This document shows, piece by piece, positions 34,837-44,184 of a stretch of DNA of 64,000 nucleotides. A model generated the notes under the pieces. It saw only the letters and a list, made by a program, of their open reading frames with translations. It did no database searches and was not told the origin of the DNA. Positions within the stretch are counted from its first letter, which is position 1, and each line of letters starts with the position of its first letter. Made by a program: the position numbers and the translations under genes. The stretch is from Cuspidothrix sp046080125 (GTDB lineage: Bacteria; Cyanobacteriota; Cyanobacteriia; Cyanobacteriales; Nostocaceae): the NCBI GenBank assembly GCA_046080125.1, contig JBJTTJ010000163.1, positions 1 through 64,000 on the forward strand. Direction: 5' to 3'.

Positions 34837-35118
34837 ATGAACTCCAAAGCATTACCGCGTCAAATAAATAATCCCGAAGTCGGTGTTTATGAGTGTGAGA
34901 TTCACCTCAAATTCCGACTAATTGAGGAAAAAAGTTTGTTAAGTGATCGTGATCAGCTGTTACAAGTTTTACTAGAGGCTTTAACTGAAGGATCGGATGA
35001 ATTTTTAGAAACTTTACAAGCTTCCGTGAAGGCTCAAGAGATCTCCGAGTTTAAGGCCTCTCCTCAAATGCGCCGCCAACTGATGCGCTTACGTAATTTT
35101 ACGGATACAATTCAGTAG
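34837..35118 (+). CDS. Conserved hypothetical protein, 93 residues
   Basis: A 93-residue soluble, helix-rich protein. A strand-forming start (VGVYECEIHLKFRLIEE) is followed by long helices, and it ends in an Arg/Met-rich block (QMRRQLMRLRN). AAAGGAA lies 11 bases upstream of the ATG. I do not recognise a family, but the sequence looks like a conserved small cyanobacterial protein. It follows a possible leader with two tiny frames. Confidence 0.65.
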   Translation: MNSKALPRQINNPEVGVYECEIHLKFRLIEEKSLLSDRDQLLQVLLEALTEGSDEFLETLQASVKAQEISEFKASPQMRRQLMRLRNFTDTIQ

Positions 35119-35350
35119 TTATTGCCTGTGATTACATCCCTTGGGAAATCCTATTTACCATGTAAGAGAAGAGGTTTTTAAGTTTTAGCAATCTCAGGTG
35201 CTAAATTATTTGTAAGCGTGGAATTAGGTCCACAGTATTGTAGTATCCAGGCTGGGCGGTTAGGAAAATTATCACCGTGTTGGCGACGGAATTATCCAGG
35301 TGCATTTTACCATTTTTATACCAAATATCTTAATTAGCAATAGGGGTAGC

Positions 35351-36046
35351 TTACTTAGCCAGACCATGTTCTAAGGCAAAACGAACTAATTCCGTGCGGC
35401 TGTTAGTACCGGTTTTACTAAATAAACGACTGACATATTTTTCCACATTGCGGACGCTGGTTTCTAAACGACGGGCAATTTCCTTGTTCATTAATCCTTG
35501 TGCGACTAGGTTTAAAACACTTTGCTCTCTGGGAGTCAGGTCTATTTTAAAGGGTGCTGGGGATGGAGATATGGAATTTCTATGAGTTAATAGTATTTTA
35601 ATTTGAGCGATTTGATTAGCCAAATCGGCAAGATTTGGGGTTTGGCCATCTTCACCACCAGGAGAGGTTTGGGTGCTACGACGTGCTAGTAGGTTTTCGA
35701 CTATGGCTACTAATTCATCGGGGTCGAAGGGTTTGGGTAGATAAGCGTCAACTCCGGCATGGTAGCCTTGAATGCGATCGCCTGTCATGCCTTTAGCCGT
35801 TAAAAATACCACTGGTAAGGACTGGAAGCGAGGGTCGTCTCGCAGTTGTTTGAGGAACTGATAGCCATCCACCTGGGGCATCATAATATCAGAAATAACT
35901 AGGTCAGCGGTGTTCTCTTGCATCCAGTCCCAGCCTTCACGGGCATTAATGGCAGTTTGAACCCTAAAACCGCTTTCTTGTAAGTATTCTTTCACGGCTT
36001 CCCGTAATCCTGGTTCGTCATCTACCAATAACAGTTGTGCTGACAT
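35351..36046 (-). CDS. NarL/LuxR-type response regulator
   Basis: A 231-residue response regulator: a receiver domain (1-120; acidic pocket DDE at 9-11, phospho-acceptor Asp53 in ISDIMMP, Lys in FLTAKG) and a C-terminal LuxR-type helix-turn-helix (about 165-228; LTPREQSVLNLVAQGLMNKEIARRLETSVRNVEKYVSRLFSKTG shortened here to its core). It resembles the cyanobacterial/plastid Ycf29-type regulators, a tentative match. No cognate kinase is next to it. The partner gene may be anywhere. Confidence 0.9.
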   Translation of the reverse strand: MSAQLLLVDDEPGLREAVKEYLQESGFRVQTAINAREGWDWMQENTADLVISDIMMPQVDGYQFLKQLRDDPRFQSLPVVFLTAKGMTGDRIQGYHAGVDAYLPKPFDPDELVAIVENLLARRSTQTSPGGEDGQTPNLADLANQIAQIKILLTHRNSISPSPAPFKIDLTPREQSVLNLVAQGLMNKEIARRLETSVRNVEKYVSRLFSKTGTNSRTELVRFALEHGLAK

Positions 36047-36292
36047 CGCAAATTCCTATAGGTGTACATCTTTCTAATTTAGCGAAATTTGGTTTGTCTT
36101 GCCTACTAAATAACAGGAGGTGGGAGAAATTACAGGGCGGGGGTGCTGGGAATTTTCACTTTGGTAGTAGAATAACAATGTTAAGTTTTACATCCCGATC
36201 CTAAAGATATAAAACCACATACACCAAGTCTGTGATTTCTTAAGCTTTTCATAGCTTTAAACTAGAAAACAGTAAAGAGAGGATTTCATACA

Positions 36293-36892
36293 ATGGCATT
36301 TACACAACCCCCCTTACCTTTTGCTTCTGATGCTCTAGAGTCTTATGGCATGAAGGCTGAAACCTTTGAGTATCACTATGGTAAGCATCATAAAGCTTAT
36401 GTAGATAACCTGAATAAGTTAACTGAAGGTACAGATTTAGCCACCAAGTCTTTGGAAGAAGTAATTCAAGTTGCTTTTAAAGACTCTACGAAAGTTGGAA
36501 TCTTCAACAATGCTGCTCAAGTGTGGAATCATACCTTCTTCTGGAATTGCCTAAAACCGGCCGGTGGTGGCGCACCTACAGGCGATTTAGCGGCTAGAAT
36601 TGACAAAGATTTTGGCGGCTTCGACAAATTCAAAGAAGAATTTTCTAACGCTGCTGCAACTCAATTCGGTAGCGGTTGGGCTTGGTTAGTTGATGATAGT
36701 GGTACACTCAAGGTGGTGAAAACCCCCAACGCCGAAAACCCCCTCGCCCATGGCAAAAAAGCGCTTCTCACTATTGATGTTTGGGAACACGCTTACTACA
36801 TTGATTTCAAAAATGCTCGTCCTGCATTCATCAAAAATTTCTTAGATAACTTGGTGAACTGGGATTTTGTCGCTGGGAATTTAGCTGCTTAG
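36293..36892 (+). CDS. sodB: Iron superoxide dismutase SodB
   Basis: A 199-residue Fe-type superoxide dismutase. It carries the metal ligands in FEYHYGKHHKAYV (His), NNAAQVWNHTFFWNCL (His) and DVWEHAYYIDF (Asp and His). AAQVWNHTFFWNCLKP and the FGSGWAWLV block are typical of iron enzymes. It removes superoxide formed by photosynthesis in the cytoplasm. GAGAGGA lies about 9 bases upstream of the ATG. It is transcribed alone, and a repeat element begins 24 bases after its stop. Confidence 0.95.
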   Translation: MAFTQPPLPFASDALESYGMKAETFEYHYGKHHKAYVDNLNKLTEGTDLATKSLEEVIQVAFKDSTKVGIFNNAAQVWNHTFFWNCLKPAGGGAPTGDLAARIDKDFGGFDKFKEEFSNAAATQFGSGWAWLVDDSGTLKVVKTPNAENPLAHGKKALLTIDVWEHAYYIDFKNARPAFIKNFLDNLVNWDFVAGNLAA

Positions 36893-36915
36893 TGACCCGA
36901 TAATCTAAAATTATC

Positions 36916-36960
36916 CATTAGACTTGTCCGAAAATTAAATGTGCGTTTTCTAAAACCCTT
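36916..36960. repeat. 45-base dispersed repeat, copy 2
   Basis: About 42 of 45 bases match 12915-12959. Here it abuts directly a large inverted repeat (36961-37038), so the two may form one composite element. Confidence 0.85.
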
Positions 36961-37038
36961 GTAGAGACGTTCTATAGTCTCTACATTAATTCCCGGAAAT
37001 GTCTATTTACAGAGAGACATTCCCAGGAACGTCTCCAC
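36961..37038. repeat. Compound inverted repeat (GTAGAGAC type)
   Basis: GTAGAGACGTTC (36961-36972) pairs with GGAACGTCTCCAC (37026-37038), forming a long outer stem with one mismatch. Within it, GTAGAGAC pairs with GTCTCTAC (36977-36984) as an alternative hairpin, and GGAAATGTCT pairs with AGAGACATTCC. It lies between sodB and ispH, which converge, so it may also end transcripts. Confidence 0.75.
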
Positions 37039-37069
37039 TAAATTTAGATTTGAGGGACATCAAAAAGAA

Positions 37070-38299
37070 TTAGACTAAAGCTGATGTGGCTTTGAGGGCA
37101 AAAATTTTCTCAATTACATCTTCTACAACTTTATCAGGTGTAGAAGCGCCAGAAGTGATACCAACTTTAATTTTCCCTGCTGGTAGCCAGTTTTCTGTAA
37201 TTACTAAATGACCTGATAATTGACGATGTTGAATACTGTTAATTGATTGAATTCTGTGGACATCATCAATGTGATAGGAAGGAATACCTCGGTCAAAGGC
37301 AATCTGTTTTAATTGGGTGGTATTTGATGAATTAAAGCCACCGATAACTATCATTAGGTCTAAATCTTCTTCTGCTAATTTTAACATAGCATCCTGACGT
37401 TCTTGGGTAGCATCACAGATTGTATTAAAATTTTGAAAATGCTGATTTAATGCTGCTGGTCCATATTTCTGCATCATTGTCCGTTCTAGCAATTTTCCGA
37501 TTTGTTCAGTTTCACCTTTGAGCATGGTTGTTTGGTTAGCAATGCCCACCCGTTGTAGGTCTTGATCAGGATCAAATCCCGCCGAACAAGCTTTGGCAAA
37601 CTTAGCTAGAAATTCCTGGCGATCGCCACCATTGAGAATATAATTAGTTACATATTCTGCTTCTTTTAAATTCAAAACCACCAAATATTTGCCGGCGAAG
37701 GAACTGGTGGCAACGGTTTCCTCGTGTTTGTATTTTCCGTGAATAATGGAGGTGTAGTCACCTTTTTTATGTTTTTCTACAGTATTCCAAACCTTAGATA
37801 CCCAGGGGCAGGTAGTGTCTACAATTTGACAACCCTTATCATTTAAGATTTGCATTTCCTGAACACTAGCACCAAAGGCTGGTAAAATGACCACATCACC
37901 CTTACCAACAACAGAAAAATCTTTTACTTTGTCAATTACAGGAATAAATGCGATCTGCATTTCCTGCATTCTTTTATTGACCGATGGATTATGAATAATT
38001 TCATTAGTAATCCAAATGTGTTCTGTTGGGAAATGCTGACGGGTTTCATAGGCCATGGCCACAGCCCGTTCTACACCCCAACAAAAACCAAAGGCCTGTG
38101 CCAATTGAATGGTAACATCACCGCGTTTGAGAATGTAGTTGGGGTAGCTATGGTCGCTGGAGGCATGGCGCATTTCCTGAATTAAGTTACTTTGATATTC
38201 AGATTGTAACTGTGTAGAAACTTCCGCTTGATAGCCAAAACCTTTACGATTGTAATTTGCTGAATGTTGGAGGCTGCGTTTAAAAGCTTTTGTATCCAT
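37070..38299 (-). CDS. ispH: HMBPP reductase IspH
   Basis: A 409-residue 4-hydroxy-3-methylbut-2-enyl diphosphate reductase, last enzyme of the MEP isoprenoid pathway, using a 4Fe-4S cluster and ferredoxin. The three cluster cysteines are in AFGFCWGVERAV, DTTCPWVSKVW and FNTICDATQERQD. Cyanobacterial and plant IspH is longer at the N-terminus than the E. coli protein, as here. It supplies precursors for carotenoids, phytol and quinones. It faces sodB tail to tail, with 177 bases of repeats between. A 130-base spacer separates it from the SGNH hydrolase. Confidence 0.95.
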   Translation of the reverse strand: MDTKAFKRSLQHSANYNRKGFGYQAEVSTQLQSEYQSNLIQEMRHASSDHSYPNYILKRGDVTIQLAQAFGFCWGVERAVAMAYETRQHFPTEHIWITNEIIHNPSVNKRMQEMQIAFIPVIDKVKDFSVVGKGDVVILPAFGASVQEMQILNDKGCQIVDTTCPWVSKVWNTVEKHKKGDYTSIIHGKYKHEETVATSSFAGKYLVVLNLKEAEYVTNYILNGGDRQEFLAKFAKACSAGFDPDQDLQRVGIANQTTMLKGETEQIGKLLERTMMQKYGPAALNQHFQNFNTICDATQERQDAMLKLAEEDLDLMIVIGGFNSSNTTQLKQIAFDRGIPSYHIDDVHRIQSINSIQHRQLSGHLVITENWLPAGKIKVGITSGASTPDKVVEDVIEKIFALKATSALV

Positions 38300-38429
38300 T
38301 TGATATCCACAACTAAAATTACTCTTTTTGATTTTCTCGCACTTGGAGACGATTGTGGCTTTTCGACGGAAATATTAAAGTTTCCCGTGGGGGTTGGGGG
38401 TTTTTTGTATTTCACTCAACCGAGAACAG

Positions 38430-39266
38430 CTATATTTCGTTTCTTTGCTGAAAATACATTTGCAAAGCAGTGCGCCATACCAGATAACCCGGAGGACTTA
38501 AATGTAAACCATCGCTGGTAAAATCCGAACGCAGATTGCCTTGTTTATCAGTAAATAGGGAGTATAAATCTAGATATTTTGCACCTTGGTCAATAGCAAT
38601 TTTCTTTATTTCCTGATTTAAAGTGCGAATTCGAGTATTAGGAATAGCCAAAAGTTTTTCTTTTCCCTCCCAAGTTGAACCTTCCGCGCCGTGGGGTAGA
38701 ATTGACTGCACTACAATTTGGGATTGGGGGTGAATATTTCGCAAATAACTAATAATTTGCCGATAATTACCTAAAATTTCCCCATTACCCAGTCCACGAA
38801 TTAAATCATTAATTCCCACCATGACGAAAATAAACTCTGGTTGGGTACGGTCAAAAATATCTAATCTTTGCAATAGTCCATTGGTAACTTCGCCAGAAAT
38901 GCCTTGATTTAACCAATCTCTATTCTCCGGTAATAATTCTGGTGGGAACCATAAACTCAGAGAATCTCCTGCCAGTATGGTTAGGCGTGGGGGCTGTTTC
39001 TGAGCAGTTATTTTCGCTTCTTGTTTGAGAATATCTAACCATTCGGGATAACTGAGTTGATGGCGCGGTCCTAATTCTGGTGGTACATATTGATTGTTCC
39101 AGTTTAGCTTAACTGGTTCTCGTTGTTGTCCGATTGGTGTGGTTGGGAGATCAGGAGTAATTTTGTACTGTCGCCAAATTAATAAAATCACCGCTAACAT
39201 CAAGATGATATTACTTGAGAGTGCAAATAATCCCCAAATGGGAAAGGTTTTTATAGAATTAGACAC
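38430..39266 (-). CDS. Membrane-anchored SGNH/GDSL hydrolase
   Basis: A 278-residue SGNH hydrolase with an N-terminal membrane helix (about 10-30; WGLFALSSNIILMLAVILLIW). The block I motif is LAGDSLSLWF (nucleophile Ser), block II GISGE (oxyanion Gly), block III GINDLIRG (Asn), and block V SDGLHLSPPGY (Asp and His). The domain would face the periplasm. It could remove acyl groups from sugars or lipids, but the substrate is unknown. It is upstream of ispH on the same strand. Confidence 0.88.
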   Translation of the reverse strand: MSNSIKTFPIWGLFALSSNIILMLAVILLIWRQYKITPDLPTTPIGQQREPVKLNWNNQYVPPELGPRHQLSYPEWLDILKQEAKITAQKQPPRLTILAGDSLSLWFPPELLPENRDWLNQGISGEVTNGLLQRLDIFDRTQPEFIFVMVGINDLIRGLGNGEILGNYRQIISYLRNIHPQSQIVVQSILPHGAEGSTWEGKEKLLAIPNTRIRTLNQEIKKIAIDQGAKYLDLYSLFTDKQGNLRSDFTSDGLHLSPPGYLVWRTALQMYFQQRNEI

Positions 39267-39382
39267 AACCAGGAAACATTACTGATATTGAATTTAATTT
39301 TGACATACTCCTCACCCTTCTAGTTATATAAAATGTGATTTCTTCAATATACGTAGGGTGGGTGAGGAACTGAGTTTGTAAC

Positions 39383-40771
39383 TTAGCGGTTAGATATCCG
39401 GTCAGCAAACTCGGAATTATAACCTTCTTCCCCATGTTCGTTGATATCTAGGCCTTGGTCTTCCGCTTGTTCTGGCACTCGTAAACCAAGTGTGGCGGCA
39501 ATAATTTTCAGGATGATCCAAGTTCCAACTCCAGCAATGATATAGGCCAGGGCGATCGCTGCTAATTCCACAAATAATTCACCGAAGTTACCGCGTAAAA
39601 CACCATCTTTACCATCAGGATTAACTTCCGTTGTGGCAAATATCCCTGTTAAAATCGCGCCAACAGTGCCACCAACGCCATGTACAGGATAGGTATCTAA
39701 GGCATCATCAACTTGTAACTTGTGCTTAAAACTGACGGCATAGAAGCAGACGACGGAGGTAATGAAACCAATTAAAATTGCCGCTACGGGTGTAACAAAT
39801 CCCGCGGCGGGGGTAATACCAACTAAACCGGCAACTGCGCCGGTGGCCGCCCCCACGGCGGTGGGTTTTCCTCTTAATGTAGCTTCTAAAATCAACCACA
39901 TCAAAGCACCTGCGGCGGCAGATGTATTAGTAGAAACAAAGGCTACTGTGGCCACTGTGCCGGCGGATAGGGCACTACCAGCATTAAAGCCAAACCAACC
40001 AAACCAAAGTAAACCCGCACCTAACAAAATAAAGGGGACATTGTGGGGAGGACTAAGACGATCTGGATAGTTTTTTCTTGGACCGAGGACAATTGCTGCT
40101 ACTAGTGCCGAAATACCGGAACTAATATGAATTACTGTTCCACCGGCAAAGTCTAGAGAACCTATGCCACCATATAGACCTAAGAATCCTCCCTTTGCCC
40201 ATACCATGTGCGCTAGAGGTGTGTAGATAAAGGTAGACCAAAGCAAGACAAAGAGGCAATATGCACGGAAACTCATCCGTTCTGCGATCGCTCCTGAAAT
40301 TAAGGCTGGACAGATAATCGCAAACATGGCCTGATAGATCATGTATGCTTGGTGGGGAATTGTCTTAGCATAGGAAACAACTTCTACCGGGGACGAACCT
40401 TGGAGATAACCTGTTGTTTCTAAGCCGACACCGTTTAACCCTAACCACTGTAAACCACCAATGAAGGGTAAACCAGGGGCAAAAGACAGGCTATAACCCC
40501 ACAAAATCCAGCTTACTCCTACAATTCCCATCAACACAAAACTCATCATTAATGTGTTAAGAATGTTGTGCGATCGCACAAACCCACCATAAAAGAAGGC
40601 TAATCCTGGTGTCATTAATAAAACCAGGGCTGATGATATGAGTATAAAGGCTGTATCTCCCGTATCAGGGGCTGGTATCGCCCCTGAAGTTTCTGCCCAG
40701 GCATTTCCTGTTAATACTCCTCCCACCAAAAATAAGGTTAAACATCCAATAACAATCATTTTTTTGAACAT
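39383..40771 (-). CDS. amt: Ammonium transporter Amt
   Basis: A polytopic ammonium channel of about 462 residues, start at the ATG at 40771. An N-terminal signal (CLTLFLVGGVLTGNAWA) is followed by FYGGFVRSHNILNTLMMSF, HMVWAKGGFLG, the conserved His pair in GGTVIHISSGISAL and YPVHGVGGTVGAIL, and an N/G-rich end. I prefer the start at 40771 because GAGGA lies about 10 bases upstream; an ATG 13 codons up (40810) is also in frame but has no ribosome site and is only 12 bases from the NtcA-type site at 40823-40836. The site suggests nitrogen control. Confidence 0.93.
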   Translation of the reverse strand: MFKKMIVIGCLTLFLVGGVLTGNAWAETSGAIPAPDTGDTAFILISSALVLLMTPGLAFFYGGFVRSHNILNTLMMSFVLMGIVGVSWILWGYSLSFAPGLPFIGGLQWLGLNGVGLETTGYLQGSSPVEVVSYAKTIPHQAYMIYQAMFAIICPALISGAIAERMSFRAYCLFVLLWSTFIYTPLAHMVWAKGGFLGLYGGIGSLDFAGGTVIHISSGISALVAAIVLGPRKNYPDRLSPPHNVPFILLGAGLLWFGWFGFNAGSALSAGTVATVAFVSTNTSAAAGALMWLILEATLRGKPTAVGAATGAVAGLVGITPAAGFVTPVAAILIGFITSVVCFYAVSFKHKLQVDDALDTYPVHGVGGTVGAILTGIFATTEVNPDGKDGVLRGNFGELFVELAAIALAYIIAGVGTWIILKIIAATLGLRVPEQAEDQGLDINEHGEEGYNSEFADRISNR

Positions 40772-40822
40772 TTGTTGTTGTTCCTCTGTCACTTTGATGT
40801 TTGCTGTCATTCAATACAATCC

Positions 40823-40836
40823 GTATTATTTGCTAC
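40823..40836 (-). promoter_or_regulatory. NtcA-type site upstream of amt
   Basis: GTA-N8-TAC, the consensus of the nitrogen regulator NtcA, lies 52 bases upstream of the preferred amt start. Placed at the usual -41.5 from a transcription start, it would put that start near 40788, just upstream of the 40771 ATG. A random match is expected about once per 4 kb, so the position is the main support. Confidence 0.6.
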
Positions 40837-40937
40837 TTTTTTTTGTCTTAAAATTTACTCAACTTTTGATTCTCTAGTAAGCTTAACAAAAATATAGCAG
40901 ATTTGGATATCTATAAAACTCTTGTGGCTTCAGGCAC

Positions 40938-40965
40938 ACTATGGCTAACGCCACGCTACGCGAAC
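40938..40965. repeat. Dispersed repeat GGCTAACGCCACGCTACGC type
   Basis: GGCTAACGCCACGCTACGC followed by GAACG, in the spacer between amt and DUF1634. This GC-rich motif is a common dispersed sequence of cyanobacteria, from memory. One copy is in the window. Confidence 0.5.
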
Positions 40966-41035
40966 GATAAGCTCAGTACAAGTCCTACCTGTTAAGCTTG
41001 TATCTCAAAATATGCGTAGCCACCAAACCCTTATA

Positions 41036-41060
41036 AGGACAATTCATGAATTGTTCCTAC
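41036..41060. repeat. Palindromic repeat, AATTCATGAATT family, copy 2
   Basis: AGGACAATTCATGAATTG then TTCCTAC. The flank CCACCAAACCCTTA to the left matches, inverted, the flank of the copy at 46018. Confidence 0.85.
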
Positions 41061-41080
41061 CGTAATTTTCACTCCTATGT

Positions 41081-41620
41081 CTAATAATATGCTCCTACTA
41101 AACTATAAGTCAGACTAACAAGGACTAATAAAGTGATGATGACGTAGATAAATTCTTTCTGTAAAAGGAACGTTAGGAAAGAAATAATTACACGCAAAAT
41201 TGGAATGGCAATTAACAGTAATAGACCTAGTTGAATAATTCCTCTGTAACTACCTGCCAAAACTGCATTGAATATACCTATAGGAGACTGAAACTGAGGA
41301 TCTGTACCTACAAATACTTGATATTCAGCCAGATCATAACTATGATTAATCAAGTATAATATACCTCCTAATAATACAACAAAACTGGCAGTTAAAACTC
41401 CATATTGTAGGAGGTTACTTAATAAATATTCTAATTTTTTTTCTGTTACTGATTTTGTTAGTTTTTGATTATTAATAATTTCTGCAAGAGGTATATTTAT
41501 TTGTGTTTCATGTTCTAATTCTTGAGTATGGCAATCTTGTGGCTGTGATTCAAAAGCCAGATTTATTACTTCTGCTGTCGTTGAGGAAGTCCAGGGAAAA
41601 CCAGAATTTAACTTATACAT
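41081..41620 (-). CDS. DUF1634 membrane protein
   Basis: A 179-residue membrane protein. After a polar 60-residue N-terminus, unusual for the family, the DUF1634 region starts at about EKKLEYLLSNLLQYGVLTASFVVLLGG and has three hydrophobic segments (about 72-95, 124-147, 155-177). DUF1634 genes usually lie beside TauE/SafE permeases, as here: the upstream permease ends two bases before this gene's start, so the two are translationally linked. Its role as a subunit or accessory is inferred from that pairing. Confidence 0.82.
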   Translation of the reverse strand: MYKLNSGFPWTSSTTAEVINLAFESQPQDCHTQELEHETQINIPLAEIINNQKLTKSVTEKKLEYLLSNLLQYGVLTASFVVLLGGILYLINHSYDLAEYQVFVGTDPQFQSPIGIFNAVLAGSYRGIIQLGLLLLIAIPILRVIISFLTFLLQKEFIYVIITLLVLVSLTYSLVGAYY

Positions 41621-41622
41621 AA

Positions 41623-42459
41623 TTACAGTACTCCTACGAGATTGTTGTAAACCATTTTTAATGCCATTATTACCAGTACAAGACTAAAAATAATTCTCAA
41701 GATTTGGGTTTGTGCGCCGATCAGAATTTTCGCGCCTAAAAAAGCACCTGGTAAAACTCCCAACATGACTGGCATAGATAAACCGGGATCTATATATCCC
41801 TGTGTTAAGTAAACACCTGCGGAGGCTGCGGCTGTTACGCCAATCATAAAATTGCTGGTAGTAGTGGAAACTTTAAAAGGCAGACCCATGGCTTGATCCA
41901 TAGCTAACACTTTGAATGCTCCCGAACCAATTCCTAATAAACCGGAAATAATTCCAGCTATTAACATAATACTAAACCCCCCAGGTAAGGCATGAACTTG
42001 ATAAGATATGAGACCTTGAGCAGTAGGATAGGTCCCATTAAGCTGAAGACATTCTGCTAGGGGATCTGGGGCTGCAATTTCCCTGTGTTCTAGTTTGGGG
42101 CGTTGGGATAAGTATGCGGAATAAATCAATATAATTGCGAGAATTATGGATAATATTTTTACACTTATATGTGTAGCTACTAATGCACCGATTAAAGCTC
42201 CAATGGTGGTGGCTACTTCTAGAAACATTGCTAAACGCAAATTGACATAGCCTTTTTTGATGTAGGTAGAAGCTGAACCCAGGGATGTAGCTATAACGGA
42301 GACGAGGGATGCACCAACGGCATAACGAATATCAACACCAAAAACAGAAGTTAATAAGGGAACTATGACCACTCCACCACCCAATCCTGTTAATGCTCCT
42401 ACTAAACCAGCAATGAATGAGCCCAGCCAAACTAATAAAGAAAATTCTAGTATGCTCAA
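41623..42459 (-). CDS. TauE/SafE family sulfite/organosulfur exporter A
   Basis: A 278-residue permease of eight or so membrane segments with the two repeated blocks: FIAGLVGALTGLGGGVVIVPLL and IISGLLGIGSGAFKVLAM (second usually with GxGGG). The family exports sulfite, sulfoacetate or related anions. It is upstream of DUF1634 on the same strand, two bases apart. A second TauE/SafE protein, transcribed the other way, is at 43362-44159. Confidence 0.9.
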   Translation of the reverse strand: MSILEFSLLVWLGSFIAGLVGALTGLGGGVVIVPLLTSVFGVDIRYAVGASLVSVIATSLGSASTYIKKGYVNLRLAMFLEVATTIGALIGALVATHISVKILSIILAIILIYSAYLSQRPKLEHREIAAPDPLAECLQLNGTYPTAQGLISYQVHALPGGFSIMLIAGIISGLLGIGSGAFKVLAMDQAMGLPFKVSTTTSNFMIGVTAAASAGVYLTQGYIDPGLSMPVMLGVLPGAFLGAKILIGAQTQILRIIFSLVLVIMALKMVYNNLVGVL

Positions 42460-43361
42460 TTTTTATTCCTCTGTAATTATGAATAGTTATTAGTAATTGG
42501 TGATTTGTAAAACTCTCACCGATCAACAATTATTTGTTACTCGAATGGGATCAGAGTTAAACTATTGCTATCAAAAAAAGACCATAAAATCACCTAATCC
42601 TCTAAAAACAAAAGCCATGAAGCAATTGCTGTATCGGCTAAGGACGCGAGCGATCGCTTAGAAGGCGTAGTTCTGTTAATAAATTAAACGTTACATGATA
42701 TCTTTGTATTATGCAAGCATTTTCTAATATTTCTTGGCAATTTATTGATCCTAAATAAACCCTCAAAATATCATCGGAATTTGTGGAAATTAATTGGAAA
42801 ATATGCTTAAAATATATTTATTATAGGACTTACTAATTGACAAAAAACATCATTCATGCAGTCTAGAGAATAGTATTTCCTGCAAACTGCTGTATATAAT
42901 GTTTTTATTTTTACCATTAATTAAATAAAAATTATCAGTTCTAGATCCATTCGATTAGAACTTATGTACTAAAAGAATGTTTTAAAACTCATTGCAAAAT
43001 CATTTCCCGAAAACCCTTTTGCACAGGGAAATAGAACCTTTTTTGTAATTTTTGATTAATTAATATCAAAACGACCCCAAATATTGATGGTTAAAAGGTT
43101 TTAGCGATATGAGCAAATCTGATGATCAGAAAAAATGAACTAAATTTATAGAAATTGACACTAGACATTTTATAAGTTTGGGTATAAAATACAGTAAGTC
43201 AATCGAGTCTAAGGTGTTTGTGGCTATTGAAGGAATAACCGCCGGCATTCTCACTAAGCAGAAAGACTTTTTGTTGAGTAGTTATGACAGTCTGCTGATT
43301 AGATTTTTAGTCATACTCAACCCTTCTATATAATTGCTAAATCCCACCATCAACTACAAAT
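42460..43361. other. Long intergenic region between divergent TauE/SafE genes
   Basis: A 902-base AT-rich spacer, the longest gene-free stretch here. It contains one HIP1-like site (GCGATCGC, 42650 region) and a short dispersed word AGGACTTACT at 42831. No frame over 60 codons with family resemblance and no RNA gene are recognised. It must hold the promoters of the two permeases and may hide a small RNA. Confidence 0.5.
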
Positions 43362-44159
43362 ATGGACTACTTGTTACTACCAGTTTTTAGCTTTTTCATT
43401 GGCATTATTGTTGGTTTAACGGGAATAGGTGGCGCATCTCTGATTACGCCAATGTTAATTTTTATGTTTCAAGTTCCTCTCTCTATTGCTATCAGTTCTG
43501 ATGTTGTAGCTGCCACATTAATGAAAGTCGTGGGAGGAATCAAACACTGGCAACAAAAAACCCTGGATATAGAAATAGTTAAATGGTTGGTAATGGGTAG
43601 TGTTTCTGGTTCATTACTCGGTGTAGAAGTTTTGCGCCAAATCAGAAATAGTGGACAACAAAACATAGACAATCTTTTACTAAAGTTATTGGGAGTAATG
43701 ATTTTGATCGTCACATTGACAGCATTAATACAAATGTTGTTGATGATATTCTTTCCTAAAATTAATTTACCTGAATTGCCAAAATTAAATGTCAAAACTA
43801 ATCGAGGCCGGTTTTTAACTCTGTTGATTGGCGCGGTTTTAGGTTTCTCTGTAGGGATGACAAGTGTTTCATCTGGTTCTATGTTTGCCTTGGTTTTAAT
43901 TGCCTTTTTCCGTTTAGATGCCCGTAAATTTGTAGGTACAGATATTACTCAAGCAGCAATTTTATTAATTTTTACGTCCCTAGGACATCTGACATTAGGA
44001 ACTGTAGATTGGAGTTTAGTATTACCAATTTGGATTGGTTCAGTACCAGGAGTTCTTATTGGTGCTAAATTTTGCGAAATCACACCACAACGTCCACTAA
44101 GATTTATTATCTATAGCACCCTAATGATGGTGAGTTGGAAATTAGTTGTACAGGCATAA
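43362..44159 (+). CDS. TauE/SafE family exporter B
   Basis: A 265-residue permease with the two half-blocks FFIGIIVGLTGIGGASLITPMLI and LGFSVGMTSVSSGSMFALVLI. Seven or eight membrane segments are visible. It differs clearly from copy A and lacks the DUF1634 partner. It converges on the CadD-like gene, with 25 bases between their ends. It could export sulfite or another small anion; substrate unknown. Confidence 0.88.
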   Translation: MDYLLLPVFSFFIGIIVGLTGIGGASLITPMLIFMFQVPLSIAISSDVVAATLMKVVGGIKHWQQKTLDIEIVKWLVMGSVSGSLLGVEVLRQIRNSGQQNIDNLLLKLLGVMILIVTLTALIQMLLMIFFPKINLPELPKLNVKTNRGRFLTLLIGAVLGFSVGMTSVSSGSMFALVLIAFFRLDARKFVGTDITQAAILLIFTSLGHLTLGTVDWSLVLPIWIGSVPGVLIGAKFCEITPQRPLRFIIYSTLMMVSWKLVVQA

Positions 44160-44184
44160 TCAAGCAATTTATAATGTAGGTTGT

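Noticed and set aside
39306..39325. Yfr1-like small RNA core
   Set aside because: ACTCCTCACCC is close to, but not the same as, the ACTCCTCACAC core, and I see no matching stem-loops.
39762..40070. Ala/Pro-rich plus-strand frame inside amt
   Set aside because: It is the antisense shadow of the Gly/Ala-rich membrane segments of amt.
43155..43190. Promoter with TTGACA and TATAAA upstream of the second TauE/SafE gene
   Set aside because: The spacing of about 22 bases is too long for a normal sigma-70 promoter.
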